From: Erpobdella octoculata | Taxonomy: Eukaryota > Annelida > Clitellata > Hirudinida > Erpobdellidae | Assembly (NCBI GenBank): GCA_963978895.1 | Contig: OZ022240.1 | Location: forward strand, 1,671,150 to 1,735,149 | DNA: 64,000 bases | Direction: 5' to 3' | Shown: in pieces, positions 1 through 17,566 of the stretch | Position numbering within the stretch: the stretch's first letter is position 1 | Layout of the letters: each line of letters opens with the position of its first letter | Program-made: the position numbers and the translations under genes | The notes under the pieces: model-generated | Database searches by the model: none | What the model was told of the DNA's origin: nothing | What the model saw: the letters and a program-made list of their open reading frames with translations, nothing else

Positions 1-390
1 AAATCAAGAAGGACCTATATAGCATGTTCTTCGATCTCATACTTTATATAATTAATACATAAAATAAATATTAACCTATTTCATTACGGTTTAATAAACT
101 TCACACGACCAAAAAGAAAACAACATCCCATAAACCAAAAACTAAAACCACAAGCGTGCCTAGTGCCTACCGGCCCTCGGCCGCGCCACCCTGCGTGGCT
201 TCCGTCTGGTTGACACTTCTTCGTTTGTTCGTGTGCGTGCGTTTGTTTGTCTGTGCGTTTGTTTGTCTGTGCGTTTGTGATCTTCTTGCCATGGCGAAAC
301 CGCATGTATATGCATCAGATGTCTTCGTCGCCTTTTTAATCAAAAACATCCTACTTGTTGAGTTCCCATGGCTCTCTCCCTCTTTCCCTT

Positions 391-627
<237 letters not shown>

Positions 628-710
628 AAACAATTCATTCATAATACACCACGCAATCATCATCTTATTGTCGTCTCAGCATCTCCACTGTCGTCGTAGT
701 CGTCGTCATC

Positions 711-1895
711 TGTGAGTCTACCTTCTTCTCTCATAGCCAGTCACGTAGGAGGGGAAGGAATTCTGACTATCCAAATTCATCCGGGATTCTTCATTGCAGT
801 CATATGATGAGTAAGTAGGTAAGTAGCTATGACTCTCGCAGATAACACGGTGTAGTTCATGGAAATTTAAAAATATTTAAATATAAAATATAGCGGCTAT
901 GTTGTGTCAGATCTGAATTAAAATAGGTGTAAGGAAGTTTCATATTTTTATGCCCTTTCTGGCACATATAACACTTAGCTAAGAACTTAAGCCTGTTCTG
1001 ATGTCTCAGCTAATTGTCCAGCCGCTATGTCCTGACTATTTTTTAAGCGACTCAAGAATATCTTGCAGCTGGTCAACTTGAACTGAACGTTCTCTGACAT
1101 TGTAGTCCTGGGGACGTTTCTGGATGCATCTCGGGATCCACAATCCTGTGGTCTACGCCCTCATAAACTCTTACAAGGTCTTCCAAAACTTATTTTTACT
1201 TTACCCTCTACTGGTTATATACCTACTCGCTATATGGTAGGCGTTCCTACATAAGTAACGTTGTGCAGCATGGCTGGTGTATCAACAAGGCGTTTACCAT
1301 TTAACCGAAGTAGCAAAACACAACAAGCGAATCTGTCTCGAGCTACTTTGATGCGAGCGGTAAGTATAGTACTACCTACTGCAAAATAAAATACAGCTAT
1401 TGTCGTATTCGCTGTGGTAGTAAAAGTTTTTATAAAAAAAAAATTATTCATCTCATTTGCATATACGTGTGTGTGTGCGGCATAAATGTATGTCTACACT
1501 TGAGTACTGCACGGACCGGGCCTTGATTTTAGGGTTTCAAACGGGCCTGGCCGAAATTGTCGTGGCGAGTACATATAGGGATTTTATCAAATCAAATCAT
1601 CAATTTCAGTCAACAGACTTCAAGCCCACAAACAGGTGTGTCTTGAGAGCCTTTCTAGAACGTTCGGTTGTAGCTGCGATTGTGACCTTTAGTAGGCCGG
1701 TAAAAACGGACCGGGTCGGGGTCGGGCCTGAAAATGAGCCCTATGAGACGGGCCCGTGGAGAACTCTAATGTACACAAGTGAGGTAGGTGGACATTAAGT
1801 TGACCAGATGCTGATACAAAAGTAGAAAACCCTTGTCCTCTTTGGGTTAGAAACATTGCACATCTAACAGATGATCTGTGCTTGTTGCCTTATTA
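711..1895. other. Non-coding stretch apart from one dispersed repeat
   Basis: No exon-like segment, family match or transposon end was recognised here, apart from the GGCCCG-rich repeat at 1500-1770. Confidence 0.5.
1500..1770 (+). repeat. Dispersed GGCCCG-rich repeat, copy 1
   Basis: Contains AGTACTGCAC followed by many GGACCGGG / GGGCCTG blocks. A related stretch in the opposite orientation lies at 18440-18645, inside a POLA1 intron, and also ends at the GTGCAGTACT motif. No coding capacity is evident. Confidence 0.45.
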
Positions 1896-2075
1896 TCTAT
1901 ATATATAAAAATGAATGTTTGTATGTTAATGGCCTTTATGCATTGCTACACCATTCATCCGATCGTAATGAAATTTTCACACAACCTTGAGAGTCAAGGG
2001 GAATCAAATATATAAAAAAAAATAATTTGAAATCCGTCACAAAATGAGCGGAGCGGAGCGGGTGAGCGAGCGAGA

Positions 2076-2119
<44 letters not shown>

Positions 2120-2252
2120 ACAAAACTATTTCCTTTAAAACATCGTCATATATTGAAAATTGGCTGAAAAAATACAATTTCAAATTTCAAATCTTTCTAT
2201 CGAATTAATTATGCCACCTAAACGAAAAGCTATTGATTCCACAGTTTATTCG

Positions 2253-2333
<81 letters not shown>

Positions 2334-2756
2334 TGTTTGTGGGTTAGTTTGTCTATTATAGAAACGGGAAAGCGACCCGGAACGGACAGCGAGCGGGAAC
2401 GGAAAAGCAAGCGTGAGCGGGAATGTGAGAGCAAACGTGAGCGGGAACGGGACAGCGACCGGGAACGGGAAAACGACCGGGAGCGGGAAAGCGACCGAGA
2501 GCGGGAAAGTGACCGGGAGCGGGAAAGTGACCGGGAGCGGGAAAGCGACCGGGAGCGGGAAAGCGACCGGCAGCGGGAAAGCGACCGGCAGCGGGAAAGC
2601 GACCGGCAGCGGGAAAGCGACCGGCATCGGGAAAACGACCAAAAACGGGAAAGCGAACAGGAGTGGGAAAGCAGGTGGGAAAGGAAACGGGAGAGAAAGA
2701 GACAAACATTAGAAAAACCTCTAAAAAACCCGGGCAACGCCGGGTATCTCCGCTAG
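1896..2756 (+). mobile_element. Non-autonomous Helitron with internal 18-bp minisatellite
   Basis: The 5' end is TCTATATATATAAAAATG, inserted after an A. The 3' end is a GC-rich hairpin (CCCGG-GCAACG-CCGGG) followed by ...CGCTAG and then T. A 5' TC, a 3' CTAG, a subterminal hairpin and insertion between A and T without target duplication are the Helitron hallmarks. Inside are two TA microsatellites and, at about 2385-2690, an array of an 18-bp unit close to GCGACCGGGAGCGGGAAA. The array's open frames (SDRERE repeats) are artefacts. No Rep/helicase is present. Confidence 0.85.
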
Positions 2757-2876
2757 TAATTAATAAAATACATATAATATTGATGTTATATGGCACGTTT
2801 AAACTAATGATGGTTGGCTTACCAATATCTCAGAAAGTAAAAAATAAATAAAAAAACGTTAAAAATCAATACTAAA

Positions 2877-3520
2877 ATGAGTTATCAATTTATGGGTCAG
2901 GAATATGAAAAAGTGGTTGTCTTGAAGGACTCCATCCAAAATCCGACTCAGTATTCGACAAACCCGATGAAAACATACAACATAATTTCAAACCTTGTAT
3001 AATTCCAAAGTACGATATAGCGAACCAACCAACCGGATGGATGGAATGGGTCGGCAGATGGAAATCAACGGAAAAGAAAAACAGCCAGTAATGAGGAAAA
3101 CAAAAATAACAATTATAATCAGAGAAAAAATAATAATTACAATCAGAGAAAAAAATAATAATTCTAAAGAGATAAAAAAAGAGAAAGAGTCACCATTTGC
3201 ATAACTCCCACCGTTTTAAACATCAACGTTAAAAAAAATTTAAAACAAAATGAATAAGAAGTTTGCTCCCACAATGATGATGATTTAGTGAGACGGTAAA
3301 AATATTAGTGAAACAACGATTTAAATTACCCGAGGAGTACAAAGAACGTCTTTCTAGATTATTTGAAAGTTTTAGTAGGCAGGAAGACTCATCAAAGAAA
3401 CCACAAGGGATATACAAAAATAACAAGACATACAGACAGACAGAAAGACAGAAAAAGAGAGAGGGAGAGACAAAGAGAGAAAAAATTGAAAGAAGAGCTT
3501 TATTGAGATGAACTAATGCA
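2877..3520 (+). other. Possible decayed coding remnant
   Basis: A short open frame from 2877 (MSYQFMGQEYEKVVVLKDS) stops after about 42 codons. A second at about 3308 reads KQRFKLPEEYKERLSRLFESF. The stretch between and after is A-rich low complexity. They may be remnants of a retroelement or a host pseudogene; no family was recognised. Confidence 0.25.
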
Positions 3521-3656
3521 CAGGAATAGAAGCAATAATCAATACTATAATGTAACTTCACAAACACAGAATAGCAGCACAGCAATTACTAAAGGTAACC
3601 ATCAGTAGAAAGAAAAACCGAGAAAAAGAATGAATCCAAGGGAGAGAAAAAGAAAG

Positions 3657-3697
<41 letters not shown>

Positions 3698-4922
3698 AAG
3701 AGAGAGCAGGAGCAGATTGGAGCCTCCAAAAAGCTATGTCATCGGCCCTTCGTAAATAAATAAATAAAGTACAGAAAAAAATGGCCGCATTACTATTTTG
3801 ATTAACAATTATTGTACAACTATAAGAATGTACAGAGGTCGGTGGTCAACTGCTGCTAAAATTACTGCCGGACAATCGTAGAAGCAGACGACACAAAAAA
3901 GCCGTTATCGTAACTTTTTCTTACAGTTTTGCAGCATTCCTGTATGTGTGTGCGTGAATGCGATCCCAGAAGTTTGACATGCAGGCAGACGTAAACAGAT
4001 TAGCACTGACGCAGACGGCGACAAGACAAACTTCAAGGACGACGCCAAAGTTGGTACTTTTTGTCTGCACCTACGAACGTGCATAACTTCTCATGTCCGT
4101 AACACCTGCACTGTGTACAAGCTCACACACACATACACACAAAACACACGTATTTCTGTTTATCAAAGACGCATGCACGCGTAAATAATATCGAAAGATA
4201 CAACCAAATATAATTAAATTTCATTCTCTCAGCAAAACGAGGTCTTAATGTTAAAATATGACGTGTCACCAGAGACAGAAGAAAAACAAACCTTTGTATA
4301 TGTGTGTCTGTGTATGTATGTATGTATGTATGTATGTATGTATGTATGTATGTATGTACGTACGTATGTAAGAAAATACATGCAGAATGCCTTTGAGCTT
4401 TAGAAAAAGGCGTTATATAAATTTCTACGATTGATTGATTGTAAATAACAAAATCATCTAGATATTCCCGCAAAATAGCTTATATTTGACGTAATAGGAG
4501 AAGAAACACACATGAAATTGTACATGCAAACATAACATTATACATTCAAACATGAAATTGTACAATCAAACATAACATTATGCATTCAAACACAACATTA
4601 TACATTCCAACATGACATCGTACACTCAAACACGAAATCGTACATTCAAACACGACTTCGTACATTCAAACACGACTTTAACGGGCTAGTTCACGAAACA
4701 CATGACCCGGCTTTTATACGGGGGTAGGAGAAAACCTGCATAAATGGCAGCAGTAATTAATACAAAATTAACCCAAAAATAAACAATTTCTTCAAAATAA
4801 TTAACCGACATAAATGACTCGCACATATTAGATCAAGACGTTATTAAGACGACATCGGACACCACAGATGACTTCCGCACGCAAATTTCAGTCACGTCCG
4901 ACGGTGTAGTCGCGGCCGCTCA
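3521..4922. other. Repeats 3' of PCYT1
   Basis: Contains a (GA)n run at 3658-3705, a GTAT run at 4313-4366 and an imperfect tandem repeat of about 19 bp (CATTCAAACATGACATTGTA-like) at 4505-4675. No gene is visible. Confidence 0.6.
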
Positions 4923-10208
<5,286 letters not shown>

Positions 10209-11499
10209 TTTCTCCGCTGAACATGAGGAGAAGTAAACAATTAAAATAAAATAAAGTATACAAATTCTAAGACTCTACTGTCTACTACTCTACTATTTAC
10301 TACTTTACTTTGACGTCTGCTACCTCCCTGTCCTAAGCCTAAGACAGCCTCTAAGAGGGCCTAAGCCCTAAATCCAAAGCCGATGAGAAGGACTACTTAG
10401 TTTTTTAAATAAATGTAAGCAGTTCTAACCAAAATTCAACCGTGTTTTGAAATGGAACCAAACCAAACTTCACGATGCAAATCTATCCGATCTACCTCTA
10501 TCCGTCAACAAAGTTTTTCAGAAGCACGCAAGATCAGCCGATCATAATATCAAACAAAAAGTGCATTCTCGTTCGGTAATTTCGCTATTATCAACAATCA
10601 CAACTACTCTGTCCAGAACAATTTAAAATTATCCAATACATTTTGAAAAAAAATTATAATAGAAAAAATCAGCAAACAGTGATAGGGTTTAGTGCTTAGT
10701 TGACCAAGTTTAAAAAACCCTCGGTGACAGGTAGGTATATATATGCTAGGTAGGTGGTTACGTGGCGGCAGCCCACCTCATCTCCGTGCGTTCCGGAGGT
10801 GACACATGTATAAATATAATTGCTAAAAGCAATTATATTTATAGATATCATATGATTATATTTTTTTGTGTCAAGCGATGCTACAAAATTTGACCACTTG
10901 CTTTAGCTTACACTATTTAGAATAGCATGTATCAGGCTTTACAGAATTTACACATGACATGCACTTGATATCTATTTTGCATTAAGTACCTAATTGTGTT
11001 CCAGCACATACATTGATAGTATCATAGTGAATCATAGATATCTATGGATAGTACCTATATATAGAGCCTCTAGCACCTGTGTAATCAAAGACATGCATGC
11101 ATAAGATAGGTACGGCAAATTACCATTGTCATCATCATCATTACTTATACTATCCGTTCCATTCACCCATTGATATATATCAATGCATAAACCTATAAGA
11201 AAAGTTTATTAAATAATCCGTGCATTTATATTTTATTACTGATAGTGAACAAATTATTTAAATAGCAGTCTCAGATTGTATCTTTACTGTACTGCTCATA
11301 GATATATATCTATGGTACTGCTTAAGTCAGAATTTAATTAGTAAAAAATCTAATTAAAAATTATACTGTCCAGTTATTAAATTTATAAAGTATTCATCAA
11401 TGAATTTAGTTTATTATTTATTAATATCACTTATTACTGTCCATCGCTGAGCGGCAAACCTGATATTTGTTTTGAAAATTTTTATAAAAAAAGTCGACT
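10209..11499. promoter_or_regulatory. Shared intergenic region between PCYT1 and POLA1
   Basis: The 1.3 kb between the divergent start codons of PCYT1 (-) and POLA1 (+) must hold both 5' UTRs and promoters. I see no clear TATA box. It contains several short AT-rich palindromes (around 11035 and 11298-11315, built on ATAGATAT and ATCTAT) and an inverted repeat around 10818-10842. A telomere-like stretch of GGGTTA-related units lies further in, at 11676-11703 inside POLA1 intron 1. Bidirectional promoter use is inferred from geometry only. Confidence 0.4.
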
Positions 11500-14400
11500 A
11501 TGGATAGTATGGATCAAGATCATGATTCAGGTTTTACTTCAAATCCAGCAGTCGAATTTGTTATTTTTATTTTTAGAAATTTGCTTTTTTAAGCGGTAAA
11601 ATTGCTACTGAGCCGGCGGTTTGCCGAAACAAGTGATTCTTCGATCAATTGATAAAGATGTACATATTTTATAAAGGGTTAGGTAGGGGTAGGGTTAGGG
11701 TTTAATTGTAGGTAGACATACGGCGCGACTGCCGGCTCAGTAGCAATTTACCTATTATTTCCACGGCTAACCGCCGGGGCAATAGCAGCGACCTTTCAAA
11801 ACTACAAAATTAACAATCGGCCTTTGAATGTACAAAACGGCGCTATATATATATATATATATATATAAGTCATTATAAGTTCTTTTTGATTGATTAATTA
11901 ACCGACCGAAATTTTCTAATAATCTGAACAGGATACAGTCTTGCCAGGGATAGATCAAGACGAGATAGAGATAAGAACAAGCGAGGTGCGAAAAATGTTC
12001 TCGAGAGGTTGAAGGAATCTAAAAGAACTGGTGAAAAGTACAAAGCTGAGGTTGTTTTTGTAAAATTTAAATATTAATTTAAATATTAAATTCTATATTT
12101 CATAATTATTAAATTATATTAAATAATAAATTATATATTTCATTTATATATATATATATATATATAATATTTTAACTGCTCTTAAAATTGTTATCGCGCC
12201 TTGTTGATATAATAGCATATATATATATATATATATATATATAGCCATTTTTTTTTTAGATCGTTGACGAAAAGGATGTCTACGAGGAAGTTGATGAGAC
12301 AGAATACTCGAAGATCGTCCAAGACAGACAACAAGATGATTGGATAGTCGATGGTAATGAAGTAATGGTTGATTATAATGCTAGCGGTTGTAAAAATCGT
12401 TCGGGGGCTTGTGGCGGTTTATTGAAACGATTTTAAAATAGAAAGTTATTTTCTTATAGCAGATATACGTTTTTAATAAATAATAAATTACGTGGCCGTC
12501 ATCTCAAACAGACGGAACGGGGTATGTCGAAGACGGACGAGAGATATTCGATGACGATCTCTACGAAGAACCCGGCGCAAAAAGTAAATTAATTTAGAAT
12601 CTCAAAGATTAACTTTTTGCTGATTATAATATGACACGTCATTCTCCGTCAGGGCCGAAAACATCTAAGAAACCCCAGCTCGGCGTGCCGAAGAATCCAA
12701 ACGTCCGCGCCCCTGGCTCTAAACCCACGACTCTTAAGAGTATGCTTGCAGCAGCTAAGCCTAAAAAGAAAGTCGAGGTATTCAGCGATGTTCAGCAGTA
12801 TTTTTGTTTAAGCATCATTTCAGAGAATAAAATGAAAATGCCCTAACTATACGTTTTTTTTTCATGACTCTTGTATGAAAAAAATTTAACATTCGTTTCA
12901 GACCGCCGCGACTGCAGACGATGACCTACTGAACAGCATCATGGAAGAAATGAGTGCCCCGTCACTCGACGTGGTCATCCAGCCGACCCCGGTCAAGATC
13001 AGGCGACAGTCGAACGTTCCTTCTCTCGTCGAAAGAAGAGAAAACGCCGCCGAGCAGAAATGCCGACCACACGGCTCTTACAACGATGCTGTGCAGCCGC
13101 AGCGAAAAGTTTCCTACTTGCCCCCTGCCGGAAAAATGGAACTTCCGGGCAGAGCGGTACACGACGCGAAAGCGAAATGCAAACCGGCACCAGAAGAAGA
13201 GGAGATGGATCTAGTTTCTCAACCTCTTTTTGACAATGATGATGATGAAGAGTTAGTTCCCATTTGTATTTTATGCTAATATTTTTTTTTATAATAATAA
13301 TATTTTGCTAGCATTTGTCTATTTTTGTTTGTTCACGTAATATCCGATGCTCTTAAGTTTTTGAAATCGATCGATAACTTCGTCCTGGCAATAACCACCT
13401 GCATTTGCTATCGAATAGACTGCTGCAGATGGACATGCCGACCGTGAGCGACTCGAAAGTCTGCGCCACCCCGTCCGCCGCGGAAACGTCCACCTTCCAT
13501 GAAGACGACGACGAATTGATTTCTTCCGCAGTCGCCTCGAGCTGGTGCGAGACGTCCAGCGCTGTCCCCGCGGAGGTTTCGGAACTGCGTCTGGGAGGAG
13601 TGAGCCAGGACGAAGAAGGCAATAAGGTTTTAAAGATGTACTGGCTGGATGCTTACGAGGATTACTTCAAACATCCAGGTGAGTTATTTGTAGTGGTGAT
13701 TGAGTGCAGGTGATAATTCCGACTGCGTGTGCTCGTCTTCCAGGTGTCGTCTACCTGTTCGGAAAAGTTTGGGCGGAGTCTGCGAAAGCGTACGTGAGCT
13801 GTTGTGTCGTTGTCAAGAATATAGAAAGGAGAATCTTCTTTTTGCCGAGGGTCAAGGTAAGCGGTTCAGAGCATAACGAATAAGTGCATAATCCTGTTTG
13901 TTGCATAGCTAAGTGCCTTCTTGTAATAATACATTGTCCTGGCTTGCATTTGTTCACAAAAGATATTTAATAGCCATTCATGTTTTGTAAATTTTATCAT
14001 TAATAATGTGCTGATGTTGATTTTTGTTTTTGACAGAGAAAATTTAAAGGTCGGATAACCGACCAGCTGGTCACCATGAAGGACGTCTACGATGAATTCA
14101 ACGACGTCGTGTCAACGAAATACGGGATCGCTGTGTTCAAGTCGAGGGTGACATTTATTTTTATGACGATGACGCTTTTTTCGTGTTTATAAACGATTAT
14201 TGTGACTTGAAATATTTATTTCTAACTTTTTATTTTTTAGTGTTACATTTGTGTCCATCTGTTTCAGAAATTTTTTTCCAATTATTAATTCATTCATTTT
14301 TGTATGTACGTTGTTTTTTTTCCCCGTAAATTTGCAGTGTCCGACGAAGTTGTACGCTTTTGAGAAGGAAGACGTTCCGGTTGAAAGCCAATACCTGGAA

Positions 14401-17400
14401 GTCAGATACCCGGTTGGTTTTTTTCCATCTTGTTGATAATTCATCGTGTTGATAATTCATCGTGTTGATGATTCATCTTGTTGATAATTCATCTTGTTGA
14501 TAATTCATCTTGTTGATAATTCATCGTGTTGATAATTCATCTTGTTGATGATTCATCCTGTCGATAAGAGCTTTGCATAAAAAGAGTGATTTCAAATTAA
14601 GCTATGACAATTACGATTTATCGTGTAGATAATATACCAGTACAATACACTCTCTTAGTCGCAATACCATTATTAAAATGATTTGCAATGCTCACTTTTT
14701 TGGAGCGCTGTGCACTACTGCACGGTCTGGATGTAATAGTAAAAAAATTGTGTTTTTTTTTGTTCGTAAGGCGGACAAGCCGTCATTACCGGTTGACCTC
14801 CAGGGGGAGACGTTCAGCCACGTTTTCGGAACGAACACCAACTCTTTGGAAATCTTCATCATCGACAGGAAGATGAAAGGGCCCTGCTGGCTGGACATCA
14901 AGTATAAAGGTGCTGCATTAGCATAATTTAATTGGAATTAGCATAAGTTTATTAGAATTAGCATAATTTTATTAGAATTAGCATAATTTATTCTGTTTAA
15001 TCACATTTAAATCAACATTATCCGAGGTATATAAATATTCTGGGACATAAATGTTTCAGATGCTTCCAACAATCAATCTTCCTGGTGCGCCTTAGAAGTA
15101 GGATTATTGATCTTTGTTTTTAATGCATTACGTTATTACGTGTACTGTAAAATCTCGAACTGTTTATATCGAAAAAATTTGTATGCTTTACGCCACAGCT
15201 AAGGTTGCTATCGTAACCTCATGTCATTAACATAACTTGCATTTTCTGTGAACCTTGAAGCGCATGTTTAAAAATTAAAAGTCATACGAGAGATCGAGAT
15301 AGACGTAAAAATACTGTTTGTTCCCCGTGAATCTTCTTTCCAGGTGTCCGTGTCGATGACGGACGTCAAAGTGTCCGACGAGCAGGTAGCTCCGCCTCCT
15401 CTCGTTGTCATGTCGATGTCGTTGATGACTTACATGAATTCTTCCAAAGAGAATGAGGTAATTTTGTGTGATGATTGCATGCGAACTCACGTAAAGTTAT
15501 GACTTGAACAACATTGAAGTGGATGGAGATGGGTAGTAGATTCTGATTGGTTTATGCGTTATAAATAATATATAATATAACATATATTAATATAATATAT
15601 AATAGTAATATATAATATATATTAAATAATATATAATATAACATATATTAATATAATATATAATAGTAATATATAATATATATTAAATAATATATAATAT
15701 AACATATATTAATATAATATATAATAGTAATATATAATATATATTAAATAATATATAATATAACATATATTAATATAATATATAATAGTAATATATAATA
15801 AATAATTTATAGTAAATTAAATAAATATATAAATAAATAACTAGAAAAAATGATATAAAATGATCTTTACCCTTTTTTTTTGTGAATTACCAGATACTGG
15901 GTGTCTCGATACTTTACAACGACAAGTTCCAGATCGACAAGCCAGCTCCGAGCGTTCCTTTCCAGCAGAATTTCTGCGGTTCGTTTCATTTCTACGAGTA
16001 GTTTTTACAAAAAAAATATTATTAATGTGTTATTAACTGTTCTATGATAATCGCAATTCAAAGTCGAGGCCAGGCAGAGAAGATGAAATATTGCTGTAAA
16101 TTTAAAGTCTAATGTTTCTTCAAATTGTCATCTTTTTTCCAGCCATTTGCAAGCCCCAGAATTGCCCTTTTCCGTTTGATCTGGATGGCAAGCTCAAGTC
16201 GAAGGTTTGTTGTGTTTTCGTATATTCGTTTTTTTTTTTTATGTTGGATGGAGACGCCATATTGGAATGAATCGCCCGAGCTGTTCAAGTGACGTAAAAC
16301 CGGAAGAGAAGAAGTTTTTTGTTGGTTTCACTGATCTTCAAATGTAGTTCCCATTTATTGGTTATATGGCGGCCATGATTTTGAGCTTTTTTCACCATCA
16401 AATATTGCTAAAATTCTCCTAGTTTTTGTCGATATTGTCTGTTGTCACTGAAATGAACTGCATAGACACATTCAATATTACTTACTTGATTCACAATCGA
16501 TGGTTCCAGAATGGCTTTAAAAACACACTTGTTCTGTGACCTTGAGCTCCATTGATGGACTTAATGCAACCCCTAAAAAGATCCTCAAACATTCATTCAT
16601 TCATTCATTTACTTGAATCAAGCACGAATGTTAATGCCGTTTTTTTTTTGCAGATGCACAAAGTAAAGGTGGAAAAGCAAGCAAACGAGAGAGCTCTCCT
16701 CTCCCTGCTGGTGGTCAAGTTGCACAAGATCGATCCCGACATCATAGTGGTGAGAACGACCGGCCCGCGTCATCATCTTTGACCGACTTATCGGTGTCAT
16801 CAATAATGCTCACACTTAATTATTTCATAGTCGTCACGACCGCCGTTTAGAATCTTCTTTTCACGACGTTGTCATGACGTTTATTAACCGTGGCTTGTGT
16901 TGTGTATGTCATTGCTGCGAACATTCTTTAAAAACGATTTTTCTTCCTTCCGTCCAGGGTCACGACCTGACAGCGTTCGACTTGGACGTGCTGGTGCACA
17001 GACTCCAGGTAGGAAAGGTGTCCAACTGGAGCAAGATCGGTAGACTCAAACGAGCGCAACATTTTAAGGTTTTTTTTTATCTAATTTTTAAATTGCTTTT
17101 TTAGAACGAGTGTAGGCCGTCCTTTGTAGGTCACCACTGCTGCCGTGGCAACGGGAATTCCCAAGTATTATATAAATAAACGCTTTACCAAACTCCGCAG
17201 TTCAGTGGCGGTCAGAGAAACATTGGAGCGCTCTGCGCCGGAAGGATGCTGTGCGACGTTCAGATATCCGCCAAGGAGTTGATCCGGTGCAGGAGTTACG
17301 ACCTCACAGAGCTCGTGAGTCACGTTCTGAAGGAGAAGAGAATCGGTTTTGAGACAGTGGACAGTGCTTCCACTCTGTGCAGGTGCGGCGGTTTGTTTAG

Positions 17401-17500
17401 TTATTTGATCGGTCGATTTAAATTAACGACTGATAAAACAACCTGCTGGTTCATGTACATCATCATCATCATAACCTGTTGCTTCATATATATGTGTTGT

Positions 17501-17566
<66 letters not shown>

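Noticed and set aside
2160..2796. SR-like / SDRERE repeat proteins (also at 41694-42807)
   Set aside because: They are frames through the 18-bp minisatellite inside Helitrons; several frames on both strands are open because the period is a multiple of three.
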